64,000 nt of DNA from Locusta migratoria (GCA_026315105.1 CM048755.1:210230333-210294332); one strand, 5' to 3'. Shown: positions 8,668 through 19,480, numbered from the stretch's first letter. Notes: generated by a model not told the origin, from the sequence alone. A program made the numbers and translations.

Positions 8668-8678
8668 GGTTCGAACCT

Positions 8679-9110
8679 ACGACATTCAACCAAGGAGACT
8701 GCTCACCTAGCCGTCCACAGTGAGAATATCTAGAGGGCAACCTAGCCACTCCACACGACAACCATCTATTGCACACCATCCAGGGAGATGGGCAGCCGCA
8801 CCTCAGGCGTCTCCACGATACACGATAACACAGCATCTGAGGGCAGGCGGGGGAGAACGAGTAACCTCGCACTACCGTCACTGGGGTCTGAACTAAGGAC
8901 TCCTAACTGCTACTGGGTGGAGCAGCGCCATCCAGGTCCTGTAGGAAGGGCCTTTTCAATTCATCGTAGTCAGCGTGAAGTAAATAAAGTTGAAGGTTCC
9001 ACCTAAAAGCTGCTGTCCTGTTTCAGTTCATCCCAGCCCATCGAGAAATATCTCATCACAGCCGGAACCACTACAGCTTTCTCCAAATATACAGAAGTTA
9101 TAAATGTAAA
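8679..9110. other. Unassigned sequence
   Basis: This is moderately GC-rich single-copy-looking sequence. Short ORFs on both strands resemble nothing I know, and no terminal repeats or tRNA-like boxes are convincing apart from the SINE-1 target. Confidence 0.4.
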
Positions 9111-9114
9111 CTAG

Positions 9115-9435
9115 CCTTTTTGTAGCCTCGCTTCTGATGCAAGTCGTAATGATGTGAATATTGCCTCACGTGTTCCTACATTTCTCCTAAATCCAAATTT
9201 ATCTTCCTCTACGTTGGATTCTACCAGTTTTTCCATTGTCCTGTAAATAATTCGTGTTAATATATCGCAACCATAACTTATTAAACAGATAGTTCTGTGA
9301 TTTTACCACTTTTCTGTATGTGCTTTCTTTGTAATTGTAATTACTACATTATTTTTCAGCTCTAAGGTATTTCGCATTTCTCAATCATCTTCCACACTAG
9401 ACTGAATAGTTTCGCTATTGCAGGCTCTCTTGCTC
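9115..9435 (-). mobile_element. LINE-D RT fragment
   Basis: Minus-strand text matches the region before the RT fingers of LINE-D-type elements: a CEIP-like string, then RKINLDLGETQEDAIFTSLRLASEA, comparable to the GFRxGRxTxDAIFxLRQLxEK motif. It is heavily mutated. Confidence 0.45.
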
Positions 9436-9900
9436 CCTTGGCTCAGCAACAAACCCCGGTGTCAAACGAGCATTCTTCCCCTCACCGTCTATTAACTAGT
9501 AAAACCTTTAAATTATTAGTGCAGTTTTTGAGAGTTTTAGTAATTAGTATGTACCAACAGATCGCCGTTTCTCCTGACCATGTTGTCAAAAACGTTCTAC
9601 CACCATCGATGAAACTAGCAACTGCGAAACATAACCTTCTTAAATTTCTAAATTTCATTTCTTGCAGAATGCATTTTCAGCTGTCATTATGCAGTTCGCA
9701 AATTGTTTCTTTTTCCTGTAGTGCGACTTAATTGCGGGGTCATCAGTCGAGGAGGGAAGAAGAACAGATTAATTGATCAATTTAATTATAGTTTAATCAG
9801 TTTCATATAAAATGGATGCTTTGTCCCTCTGCTGATGTGAGCCACAGAACCAAATAATTTTGTTAATTAAATCTAGATACCTATTGTCCTCAATTCCACA
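9436..9900. other. Unassigned sequence
   Basis: A 97-codon ORF at 9438-9731 has no recognisable motif. A short GCGGGGTCATCAGTC near 9735 looks like a stray piece of SINE-1 body. Confidence 0.4.
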
Positions 9901-10280
9901 TCACATTACGAGGTCTGTTTGAAGGAATGCTTGAGTATAAATACTTGATTGTGGATCAATTATTGAAAGAAGTGGCTCCCATAAAATATTTACGAATATT
10001 CATGCGGAATGCCTCGAAGTAGAACGACAATAGAAAATTAATTGACAGTTATACAGATGCCAAAGTGTTAATCATTGGAGGAAGTCTCAGGCAGAGTAGT
10101 TCATCGACAAAGGAAGTAGCTTATAAAATAATCGTTCCACCAATGCTTTAATATTACTCGCCCTTGATAGATATAATTGAGAGAGGGAATACTTGAATAT
10201 TACTTGAGAGAGGGAATAGAGAATATCCAAAGAAGAGTCTCCCATCTCTATACAGGTTCATTTGGTAATCGAGAATGGAG
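9901..10280 (+). mobile_element. LINE-B RT C-terminal fragment
   Basis: Broken frames give SLRQSSSSTKEVAYKI and NIQRRVSHLYTGSFG. These correspond to the LKGCSRTTKETAYTTLVRP and ERVQRRATRFVLSRY parts of LINE-B at 31.3 kb and to the 33.5-kb copy. It is an old, fragmented copy. Confidence 0.6.
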
Positions 10281-10563
10281 ATGCTCAGTCAGTTCCAGTG
10301 TAGACGCTGCAATAGAAGCGTTCAGCATCGCGTTATAGTGTATTGTTAAGATCCAAGAGTGTAACACCTAGAAGAGTCAAACATCGTATTGCGTCCTCCT
10401 GTGTATAAGTCGCGAAAAAATTGGGTCTCTTCCTTACCTCGTCTCTTTGTGAAGATTTTAATGCAAACCATATGCTTGAGGCTCTCCTATCACATTTATC
10501 TGTGAACGAGTTACTGAGAGGTGTTTGTTAAGAAAAGAGGTTTGATTTATGGAAATATTTCAG
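10281..10563. other. Unassigned sequence
   Basis: Nothing is recognisable here. This is the flank of the next SINE. Confidence 0.4.
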
Positions 10564-10574
10564 AGCATGAACAA

Positions 10575-10733
10575 AAATGTTAAAATGTTTGTAAATCTAA
10601 AGGACTTAACTAAAGTGGTTATTAGTCCCTAAGCTTGCTAACACTAACTTAAAGTAACCTATGCTAAAGACAACACAAACACCCGGACCCGAGGGAGGAC
10701 TCGAACCTCCAACGGCGAACGGCCGCGCTCAGT
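10575..10733 (-). mobile_element. SINE-2, 5'-truncated
   Basis: An 11-bp duplication AGCATGAACAA lies at 10564-10574 and 10734-10744. The copy contains GGACTCGAACCTCC (complement of a B box) but lacks the start of the tRNA head. 5' truncation with a duplication fits target-primed reverse transcription. Confidence 0.9.
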
Positions 10734-10907
10734 AGCATGAACAACAGCAGTATCATCGATCTTTTGTTCTCTTCTTCAACTCTGGTAAACACTGCTCAGT
10801 GGAAAATGATCGAGTAACTACATCTGAGTCACGACTACCCGATCTATATACATCAGCCAGACATAGCAGTGACTGACAGAAAGCCGCCAATATGGTTGCT
10901 GAGCAAG

Positions 10908-12160
10908 TTAGATTAGAGATTAGATTAGATTAGATTAGTTTTTCGTTCCATAGATCCGTGTTCAGAAGATCCTCGTGGATGTGGAACGTGTAAATGTTTT
11001 TTACAAGCTTATAGTATAATAATGCTAATACAGATACATACATTTTTATAAGATGGTAATATAATAATACTTAAAGTATGATTACAGATACGTGCATCAT
11101 TTTGTTCTATTTAAAAATTCGTCAATGTAGTGGAAGGAGTTGGCCACTAGAAAATCTTTTAGGCTCCTCTTATACTGATCTTTATTTGTAGCTACATTTT
11201 TTTATGGTTGCTGGTAAATTATTGAATATATGTGTTCCTGAGTAGTGAACCCCTTTTTGAACTAAAGCGGTTGTAAGCCCTTGTGTAGATTATTTTTGTT
11301 CCTAGTATTGTAGGTATGAACTGAGCTGTTTGTTGGGAAAAGGGATATATTATTTATGTCAAATTTCATTAAGGAATAAAAATACTGCGAGGCAGTAGTA
11401 AATATACCCAGTTCTTTGAAGAGGATTTTGTAGGATATCCGTGAATTTACACCACAAGTAATACGTATTACACGCTTTTGGACTCTGATAACTTTTGCTT
11501 GACTTCAAGAGTTACCATATGACATTATGGAATGAAAGTAAGCAAACTTTTTTATTTTTATGTCTCATATGTCTGATACCACCCGTATTGCAAATATAGT
11601 TTTATTAAGTCGTTTCTGCAGTTCTGTGGCGTGCTCCTACCAACTGAAGCAATTATCAAGCTGTAATATCAGGAATTTAATACTGTCAACCTCTTCTATC
11701 TGCTCTTCTTCATACTTTATGAATATATTGGATGGAAATCTCTTACATGTTCTGAACTACATGTAGTGAGTCTTTTCAAAGTTTAATGTAAATGAGTTGG
11801 CTTTAAACCATTTATTATTTTTAATAGCAGACCTTTCTACAACTATGCTCGACATGCTATTTATTGCAATACTTGTATCATCTGCAAACAAAACGAACTC
11901 TGCTTCTGGCAGTGTAACTGATGAGAGGTCTTTAATGTACACAAGAAAAAGCAATGACCCTAAGATGGATGCTTGGGAGATACCGCATGTAATTTCCTCC
12001 CAATCTGATGATGACTGTTGTCTTAATTCACTAGTCCCTTGCACTGACACCCTTGGTTTCCTGTTAGCGAGGTACGATTTGAACCATTTTGCAGCAATTC
12101 CCGTGGCACCACAAAATTCTAATTTACTTAAAAAGATGTTATGACCTGAAGCTAACATGT
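10908..12160 (-). mobile_element. LINE-A copy, 3' half
   Basis: This minus-strand copy ends at 10908-10940 in a TTAGA tandem tail (TAATC units on the element strand), preceded by GTTCCACATCC and GAACACGGATC. The RT core is at 11757-12158. Further C-terminal blocks, for example GVHYSGTHIFNNLPA, appear in broken frames. Confidence 0.8.
11757..12158 (-). pseudogene. LINE-A RT core with FADD box
   Basis: The 133-codon frame shows SKLEFCGATGIAAKWFKSYL, the motif ITCGISQASILGSLLFLVYI (normally VPQGSxLGPLLFLxYIND), and FVLFADDTSIAI with the catalytic Asp pair intact, ending FTLNFEKTHYM. The VPQG-equivalent has been altered to ISQA. This piece supplies the part of the RT that is missing from the 0.4-4.3 kb copy. 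It cannot act alone. Confidence 0.85.
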
Positions 12161-12465
12161 GTGCTTCAAAAGCTGTGCAGTTTCCGCGAAGTTGGTATGT
12201 TTTATAATATTCATATCACATAGAAATTGTTTCCTGAAAAAGCATTTAACCATTTTGTTAACTGAATAATTATTGGGAGCACCTTGCTTCCGGCATAAAA
12301 CTAATTCCAAGTAGTCAGCATCGTGTCTCCTTTCGGTAATTTGCAAACCATCAGCTTCAAAATATCGGCTGCATGTTCCATCGTCCTCTCTACCTGCATG
12401 TTAAATACTTTCTCTTATATTTTTGATATCTTCAAATTTAGGGGTTCATCTATAGTATTATGAAT
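12161..12465. other. Probable LINE-A upstream remnant
   Basis: A minus-strand open stretch of 64 codons (12152-12346) directly upstream of the RT core could be decayed LINE-A sequence, but I see no diagnostic motif. Confidence 0.3.
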
Positions 12466-12620
12466 ACAGTACTACACTTCAAAAAGTCAAGATCGCTATT
12501 TATTATTTAACTGATATCCAGTTTCGGCAAAACTACGTTGTAATCAGGCTACAGGGTTTTGCCTAAAATGGTTATCAATTAAATAACAGTGATATTGGCC
12601 TTTTGGAGAATACTTACATA
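12466..12620. mobile_element. Palindromic element with hammerhead-like core
   Basis: Arms CTTCAAAAAGTC...TTAACTGATA (12478-12517) and TATCAATTAAATAAC...CTTTTGGAG (12573-12608) are imperfect reverse complements. Between them, on the minus strand, lies CTGATTA ... GCCGAAACTGG, a decayed version of the motif at 43.7-43.9 kb. The right half carries a second, more degenerate copy on the plus strand. Confidence 0.6.
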
Positions 12621-12849
12621 TTAAGTTCTCTTTGTCATCATCACAAATTAACGACGTTAATCGCATGCCTTTGCGCCAGCCTGCGAACACATTTTCCATT
12701 TTCTCCTTCCATGCTCCCACTGTGACTTAACATCGTACGCCACTTTATCACGTCACGTGATAAGAGTAGTGCTGAGCCAGCGCGATCGCTGGCTGACCGA
12801 CTGGCCGCTATGAGACGCTGCAAGGCGCATTGAGAAAATAATTTACCCA

Positions 12850-13400
12850 TTTTGGCCCAGTTTCGGTTACGATAGTAACACTGAAAGTGGGTCTTTGCGA
12901 TCGCCTTTTGACAGCTCGAAATTTAAACGAAAATAACGGCTTAACCATACATCTGACACGAAAATTGAATAAACATATTTGTCGAGAAGAAAGTTCTCTA
13001 CAACTTTTCTCTCTTATGTTTTTTTCATATCTTGCATCGTTTCAGAGAAATTTGCAAAAATAACGGCGATTTGACACCGCCTCTTGATTTTAAGTAACCA
13101 AGCGTTAGGAAATGTCACGTGACATTCCTCACCCGAACTCTCTCTGGCATACGCCTTCTTGCTTCCCGTATTTTATGATTTTCTTATTATAACTCACGCT
13201 TTGTCATTTCAAAGCAGTGGCACACTGAAGAATTAATAAGAGCACGTCGTTCTCAGTACGATAAATGATAATGTAATGTCTAAACATGTAATTTTAGCTA
13301 TTAAAAATTGCCAGCAATAGTACGAGAATTAATGGGCAATATCATAATTTTTCGCTGTGGTGTAGTGGGTAGCGCGTTACCTTGTGACACCCGCCTATAA
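12850..13400 (-). repeat. R1 dispersed repeat
   Basis: The unit includes CGAAAATTGAATAA, TTCTCTACAACTTT, TTGCAAAAATAACG, the palindrome TGTCACGTGACA (about 13113-13124), and GATTTTCTTATTATAAC. The same elements in reverse order occur at 27.07-27.5 kb and partly at 15.1 and 27.7 kb. At its right end is GTGTAGTGGGTAGCGCGTTACC, a tRNA A-box-like sequence. Confidence 0.7.
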
Positions 13401-14264
13401 CTTTTTTTCTTTAGTCTTAGCTCCTAAAAGGATTTCCGGCACTCTTATTAATGAAATACAGCTATCTTCTGCAATGTTTAGAGTTGTGCAGGTGTAAGAG
13501 TGCTCCTGTAAAATGTGCGTTTTTTCTATTTTGTGAACATGCCGTGAAATACATAACAACAAATTGAACACTATTCTTCTGAAGCATTTGCACAACAATG
13601 GAGGGGGGGGGGATACTGCCATAATGAATATTCTAAACAACGTGTAGATACTGGTAGTTTCATTTATAAATGGCGTCCTAGATTTCAGTGGCAACTGTCG
13701 TTCCTTAATGAAACGGAAGAGAATTGTATACATTGCAACAAAATACCTGTTTTCTTCCCTAAGCAATTATTCACTATTAATTAAATATGTTGAAAGTCAT
13801 TAGTTAAAATCAATGTGTCTACTCAAATGTTTGCCTTTGGCATGGTTGCTATGGACACTTTTAACGTAGATTGTATTACTTTTTCTGTAGTTCAGATATA
13901 ACTTTGTTCATGTTACTTCGTTCTGCGCTAAAATAAAGGGCAAATATTATGTTTCAAACAGTGCCTACGTTTTCTTTTACAGCTAAAATAACTAACGGAA
14001 TAAGTGTAGTAATACCAAACTCCACAAAACTCTAGTACTTAATCCATATACAAAGTTACTATTATCATTACGTCATTTACAACACTCATTGTAAATGTAT
14101 CTCCCCAGTTTGTAGACATGTGATAAATAAATATATGTCTGCAATTCGTTGGTATGTATTTCATGATATGTTCACAAAATAGAACAAATGCAGTTTTCAG
14201 AGAAAGCGCTGTTGCCTTTGAACAACTCAGAATATTGCAGGATATAGTTGTGTTCAATTAACAA
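13401..14264. other. Unassigned sequence
   Basis: AT-rich sequence with short ORFs on both strands (for example 13395-13766 minus) that show no known motif. There is a short G run near 13601. No gene is supported. Confidence 0.4.
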
Positions 14265-14329
14265 AAGTGAGCCAAAACCTTTTAGGGAACAAGATGGAAA
14301 AAAGTGCCAGTGGCTGTTTTTTATTTTTT

Positions 14330-14650
14330 ATTTTTATTTATTTATATTTTTTTATTCTTCAGGTACATCGATACTTTGTGGTCGTTTATTCATGTTCGTT
14401 GCTCAGTTTTTTTTTTTTTTTTTTATTTATTACAGATGGCGTTGACCCCTCATTATTTTCTCCCTTTTCATTGGTTCTTCTGTTTGATCGGTCATTTCAG
14501 GACGTTGGTTTCCTTTCTTTCTTTAATTTGATCGTTTCGTCGTTGACTCGGGTTTTCGTAAGAGGGCGTCGAGCACTTTGAGCGAGCACACTGAGCTACC
14601 ACGTCGACAAGTCTCTGACCGAGCGCTCTGAGCCACCGCGCCCGGCAAGT
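14330..14650 (-). mobile_element. SINE-4 copy or copies
   Basis: The right end reads TCTGACCGAGCGCTCTGAGCCACCGCGCCCGG, the complement of a tRNA-like head (CGGTGGCTCAGAGCGC). Upstream are AGAGGGCGTCGAGC and T-rich segments shared with the copies at 56.03-56.18 and 57.2-57.36 kb. The repeated GAGC..CTGAGC suggests two overlapping or nested heads. It sits within an R1 unit. Confidence 0.55.
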
Positions 14651-15205
14651 TTCGAACCACCGTCTAACGTTCGTGCATCACAAACTAATTCTCTGTCCAT
14701 TACGCTACGCCGAACAGCTGCGAGAGTAATCCGTAGCCGGCCGCGGTGGCCGAGGGGACTGAGGCGCTCCATTCACGGTCTGCACGGCCACTACGGTCGG
14801 GGGTTCCAATCCCCCCTCGGGCATGGATATTTGTGCCGTTCTTAGAATAAGCTAGTTGATAAGTAGTTTGTAAGTTTAGGGACTGATGACCCCGTAGTTA
14901 AGTCCCATAAGGTATACAATCATTTGTAGATTTTTTTTTTTTTTTTTTTAGTAATCCGTAATTCTCGTATCATCGACGATAGGTGTTATCTGGAAACATG
15001 ACATTTTTAAATATGAGATTGAATTCATTGTGCTAATAACGCCGTTTTTTTAATAATGTTCAGTATGTATTGCTTTGAAATTACAACGCTTGAGTTATAA
15101 TAAGAAAATCATCAAATACAGAAAGCAAGATGGCGTATACAAAAGAGAGTTTCGGGAAAGGTTTCCGGCGAGGCATGTCACGTGACATTTCCGAACCCCA
15201 AATGT
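14650..15205 (+). repeat. R1 dispersed repeat, split by SINE-1
   Basis: It starts with a tRNA-like complement (GTTTCGAACCACC ... CCATTACGCTACGCCG) and continues after the SINE with AATAAGAAAATCATCAAATA and CATGTCACGTGACATTTCCG, in the same order as at 27.08-27.35 kb. Confidence 0.65.
14736..14949 (+). mobile_element. SINE-1 copy
   Basis: An 11-bp duplication AGTAATCCGTA lies at 14725-14735 and 14950-14960. The tail ends in a run of about 19 T bases. The B box has one change (GGTTCCAATCC). Confidence 0.95.
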
Positions 15206-15589
15206 TGAGCACCTCCATAAAATCAACCAGACATGTGCACTATGGTGGATATTATTGTATGTATATTTTACTGTTTTATTTATGTCCAGCCATTTATTTT
15301 ATATCTGACTACCCACCAGCACATCATTTTCTATATAACTATCATCCAGTACATCTCACACATTTTATGAGGAGCTCCATAATATTTGTCAAATCTGAAC
15401 TCAAATATCAATTAATTTAGACTTTTGTTAAAATACGGTCAGAAAGAATATTACGTGTTGGGGACGTAGATATTATCTCAACAGTAGAGTCGTAATCGTA
15501 TCGTTCATCAATTTTTATTATTTGTATTTTTATTATTTGGGTCCCAAATGTTTGAAAAAATCATAAAACTACAGGCAATTCTAAAGTGG
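15206..15589. other. Mostly unassigned, with an R1-flank-like piece
   Basis: The stretch around 15500-15620 (TTATTATTTG...GGGCCGTAAAACACGCCAGTGCGATTTTTT) is the reverse complement of sequence at 26.93-27.05 kb that flanks R1. Nothing else is recognised. Confidence 0.4.
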
Positions 15590-15834
15590 GCCGTAAAACA
15601 CGCCAGTGCGATTTTTTAAAACAAAGGCAACATAGTAAAATGAAAAACTTACTTGGCAACAGGTACAACTATTTTTCGACAAAGCCACCAAAAGAATTGA
15701 GACGTTTGTCATATGGTAGGATCAGCTTTTGTATATTTGTGTCGCAGACGTCTGCCGCATGTGAATGAAACCATCGTGTGATAGTCGTCTTCAGCTCTTA
15801 TTGCGAAACAGTATGGAAACTACAACGTGCCATC

Positions 15835-15991
15835 TTTCTTTGTATAGCTTATGGGACTTAACTACGGGGTCATCAGTCCCTAAACTTATGAACTAGCTAT
15901 TACTAAGGACGGCACAAATATCCAAGCCCTAGGGGGGATTCGAACCCCCGACCGTAGTGGCCGTGCAGACCGCTTGGCCCCCGCGGCCGGC
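15835..15991 (-). mobile_element. SINE-1 with head deletion
   Basis: A 12-bp duplication CAACGTGCCATC lies at 15823-15834 and 15992-16003. The copy is 157 bp because the GTGACTGGAGCGCCTCAGTC part of the head is missing. Confidence 0.93.
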
Positions 15992-16282
15992 CAACGTGCC
16001 ATCCAGAAAAATGGACGTCGAATGGTTACTGCAGGTGTTGTGCTTCAGCGTTTTAGTCATCCAGCATACAAGCCTGATCTTGATCCCACCGATTCTCATC
16101 TTTTCTTGCACCTCGAGAAATTCCTGAGCGGCGAGGGTTTTCACAACGACGAAGAGATGAAGACGACTGTCACACTCTGGTTCCATTCACAGGCGGTATA
16201 CTTGTGCGACAGGGAAATACAAAAATTGCTCCCACGATATGGCAGGTGTTTCAGTTCTTTTTATGACTATGGCGAAAAATAA
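15992..16282 (+). pseudogene. Mariner transposase C-terminal part
   Basis: The frame contains QRAIQKNGRRMV, HPAYKPDLDPTDSHLFLHLE (compare the HPAYSPDLAPxDFHLFxxL block with the last catalytic Asp), KFLSGEGFHNDEEMKTTV, and FHSQAVYLCDREIQKLLPRY. The third Asp of the D,D34D triad lies in the SPDLAPSD-like block, present here as KPDLDPTD. The N-terminal two thirds are absent or decayed. Confidence 0.8.
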
Positions 16283-16290
16283 CTCAGACA

Positions 16291-16847
16291 TTCCTGTAAC
16301 ACCGTGGCACGCTTCTGAACCAGGTATCAAAGTGTCAGGGGTGACATGGAATAAAGCTTCCTCACCAAATATACTGTAGAGGAGCTAATCCGTGACGTGT
16401 CACGTCACAGCCAAAATGTATAACCGGGCCAAGTCGTCCAATCATTGTACACCAAATACAATTACTATTTGTGGGAAGTGTGCGACGCTGTCTAGGGTAT
16501 GCCTATAGTTCACTATACATTGGTCTATACTTACTAAAGTTCTTCACGCCATGATCAATTTCGCAGTTATTCGGCTCTTTTGGCATACTGCAAATAATTT
16601 TCGTACCGCTCGAAAATATTACTTTTGCACAAGAAATTTTTGTCTTCATTTTTCGGATTTTATTTCGTGAATAACAAGAGTATATAGCATAAAATAAACA
16701 AAATGTAAGAAATTACTTGTTATAAGTATCTCGCCAGATAGGTAACAAACTTCCAAGTAGTTTTTAATGAGACGGAAAATTCTTCTCCCTGTGAAACAAA
16801 CAAGAAAGAATGTTCTGTATGCATTCCTGGACTAACCATTGTTTAGT
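16291..16847. other. Unassigned sequence
   Basis: No gene is seen. A small perfect inverted repeat TGACGTGTCACGTCA occurs near 16393-16407. Confidence 0.4.
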
Positions 16848-16859
16848 TTTTCATTTCAT

Positions 16860-17059
16860 CAAATGTTCAAATGTTTGTTAAGCTTATGGGACTTAACTAC
16901 GGGGTCATCAGTCCCTAAACTTACAAACTACTTACGAACTACCTTGTACTAAGGACGGCAGAAATATCCATGCCCGAGGGGGGATTCGAAGCCCCGACCG
17001 TAGTGGCCGGGCAGACCGTGACTGGAGCGCCTCAGTCCCCGCGGCCACCGCGCCCGGCC
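16860..17059 (-). mobile_element. SINE-1 copy
   Basis: A 12-bp duplication TTTTCATTTCAT lies at 16848-16859 and 17060-17071. Minor changes occur in the B-box complement (GGATTCGAAGCCCC). Confidence 0.95.
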
Positions 17060-17071
17060 TTTTCATTTCAT

Positions 17072-17574
17072 ATACACTTCTCTACCAGCCGGGGAAAAGC
17101 TTTAATACACACTTAAAATAAAGTAAGGCATCGCCTCGATTCTAGGAGTTCATGGCCCTTTCCATAAAAATGGAACACAGATATACAAAAACAACATTTC
17201 AGTTCTCGTTATTGCTTATGAAACAGAAATTTGACATGTTGTTCGACAATAACCCAGACACACTGAATCTGAGTTCCAGATTGCAGCAAACACCGGGTAA
17301 CACGTCGTTTTATACTGATGCATGCCTGTGTTCTTCGTGGTATACTGTTCACAAGATCATCAAGGACTGTTGGTCAAGATTGTCCCATTCTTCAACGGCG
17401 ATTCGGCATAGATCTCTCAGATTGGTTAGTGGGTCGTCTCGTCCAGAAACAGCCTATTTCATTATATTTCAGGCATTTTAGACAGGGTTCATGTTTAGAG
17501 AACATGCGATGTCGTTGTCTGAAGGAACCCATTCACAAAATGTGCACGATTTGTTATTAACAATTCGACCCAAT
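17072..17574. other. Unassigned sequence
   Basis: Overlapping ORFs of 80-109 codons show no motif. The 3' part probably runs into the LINE-A relic that follows. Confidence 0.35.
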
Positions 17575-18065
17575 TCTAAAGTAATAGCAGTGTGCATAGT
17601 TACAACACTAGGGGAAAGGGTGATATTCTCTATTAAAGGTTAAATATAACTTTGGCACAGAAAGGAGTGAATTATACAGCCACAAAAGTCTTCGGTCAAA
17701 TGTTCAAATGTTTGTATAGCTTATGGGACTTAACTACGGGGTCATCAGTCCCTAAACTTACAAACTACTTATGGACTAACTAATACTAAGGACGGCACAA
17801 ATATCCATGCCCGAGGGGGGATTCGAACCCCCGACCGTAGTGGCTGTGCAGACCGAGACTGGAGCGCCTCAGTCCACTCGGCCACCGCGGCCGGCAGTCT
17901 TCCGTCACTTACCAAATAGCATCAAAAGTCTGACAGATAGCCGACTAGTATTAAAAAAAAATTAAAAGAATTTCTGAATGGCAACATTTATTAAATTAAC
18001 ACGTTCTATACCATTGCGAAATGTCTTATTTATGATCTATGGAAAAAGTATTGATCTAATCTAAT
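17575..18065 (+). mobile_element. LINE-A 3' end with SINE-1 insertion
   Basis: Around the SINE the text gives LTLAQKGVNYTATKVF and LPNSIKSLTD, equivalent to LVQKGVQYSAASIFNKLPQ of the first LINE-A copy. It ends in GATCTATGGAAAAAG and a TAATC tandem tail at about 18050-18065, as on the 10.9-kb copy. Confidence 0.75.
17699..17895 (-). mobile_element. SINE-1 in LINE-A 3' end
   Basis: A 12-bp duplication, AGTCTTCGGTCA at 17687-17698 and AGTCTTCCGTCA at 17896-17907, has one difference. Confidence 0.93.
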
Positions 18066-18480
18066 CTAGTCTCTGATAAATTACTAACCTTGTGTCTTCT
18101 TTTCAAAGAGATCCCGACGTAGGTCTGTAGTTCTTGAAGTGAGGCTAAAATAATTAATTGTGGTGGTTCAAATGTTCAAATGTTTGTATAGCTTATGGGA
18201 CTTAACTACGGGGTCATCAGTCCCTAAACTTACAAACTACTTACGAACTAGCTAATACTAAGGACGGCACAAATATCCATGCCCGAGAGGGGAATCGAAC
18301 CCCCGACCGTAGTGGCCGTGCAGAATTGTGGTGGTTCAGTATGATTAGTTTCTACTAATAACGAACATGATTTCTGGGATGGCAGTAAGTTTACATTTTT
18401 TTCACAGGTTTGTTGGTCGTAGAAAGCCTCAAAACGACACTGTTAATTTTGCCATAAAACTTCTTCATGAATTCATCCAT
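18066..18480. repeat. R3 repeat, SINE-occupied copy
   Basis: AGTCTCTGATAAATTA, GATCTGTAG-like, CTTGAAGTGAGGCT, ACGAACATGATTTCTGGGAT and CTCAAAACGACACTGTTAAT recur in the same order at 24230-24475. The unit may be the 3' flank of the Tc1-like relic that follows. Confidence 0.8.
18171..18323 (-). mobile_element. SINE-1, 5'-truncated
   Basis: A 15-bp duplication AATTGTGGTGGTTCA lies at 18156-18170 and 18324-18338. The head is cut at CTGCACGGCCACTACGG. The related R3 copy at 24.3 kb lacks the SINE. Confidence 0.93.
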
Positions 18481-19480
18481 TAGGACGAATTCCACACTGA
18501 AATGCTACCGATATGATTGCACTATACGTCGGAGAATGTCATCCCTGTATCATAGAGCAATTTTATTGCGTTTTATGGCCACCCCAGGGAACCACGTTGC
18601 TGCACTGGCTGGACGGTGTGTCTAAGATTTTGTGGCTGTCAGGCTGCCTCCAAAAATGTTTCCGACAATTGTCTAGTTGCTAGTATCATCTGTGAATAGC
18701 ACTTGCTGTCAATTCTGACAAGTCCATTCAGCATGCTGTTGGGCTCATTTCTACCGCGATTCATAGTGTCTAGCTGTCAAAGATTGACCGCCGGCCGCGG
18801 TGGCCGAGGAGACTAAGGCGCTCCAGTCACGGTCTGCACGGCAACTACAGTCGGGGGTTCGAATCCCCCCTAGAGCATGGATATTTGTGCCGTCCTAGTT
18901 CGTAAGTAGTTCATAAGTAGTTTGTAAGTTTAGGGACTGATGACCCCGTACTTAATTCCCATAGACTATACAAACATTTCAACATTTTCTCAAACATTGA
19001 CCACGCCACGAATGTCAGGCTTAATTGCAAATTATGCATCCTATTACGTGCAATTTGAATTGAAACACGGTGTCCAGTGGCTGTACCAATTTCATTATTC
19101 ATCATGGTGACGTTCCTCTCATTGTTCCTCCGAGCTTAAATCCTTAAGTAAAGTTCATCAGGTGTTGTAGTAGCCTTTGGGCAAGAAGAGCTAGGGAAGT
19201 CATTGGTAGTTCCTGCATCTCAGTACCTCCTCCACAATATCGCTCTGTTCACTCCGAGATGTCTGGAAACTTCCCAAGAAGGGAGTCTCTCCCGACAAAA
19301 AGTAATAATACGGATAAGATCAAACTTCGAAAATAACATTCCAAGTATGGCAGTACTAAAGTCAACACAAGCAGTGTACTTCCTTCTTGGTGTTACGACA
19401 AACTGATCTGCCGCCTTAAACGCATCGTCGCATATGCACTGCTCATGCGTGGTTGTTACATCTTTTTGCATGTTGAGTCA
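18481..19480 (-). pseudogene. Tc1-like transposase relic with SINE-1 insertion
   Basis: The minus strand from 19471 gives a helix-turn-helix-like RERLPSWEVSRHLGVNRAIL. In another frame from about 19105 it gives GHRVSIQIARNRMHNLQLSL, equivalent to the VSxQTVRNRLHxAGL block of Tc1-family transposases. Beyond the SINE the text decays, with a WGG-like trace near 18590. Stops and shifts are frequent. The assignment rests on two short blocks. Confidence 0.55.
18790..18990 (+). mobile_element. SINE-1 inside Tc1-like relic
   Basis: A 12-bp duplication, CAAAGATTGACC at 18778-18789 and CAAACATTGACC at 18991-19002, has one difference. Confidence 0.93.

Larger units (their letters stand above)
15635..16290 (+). 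mobile_element. Mariner relic with SINE-1 insertion
   Basis: Sequence from TTGGCAACAGGTAC onward matches the left part of the mariner at 57.58 kb. The transposase C-terminus follows the SINE. No clear terminal inverted repeats are left. Confidence 0.7.

Noticed and set aside
16393..16407. TGACGTGTCACGTCA inverted repeat as a regulatory operator
   Set aside because: Short, isolated, and no adjacent gene; likely chance.
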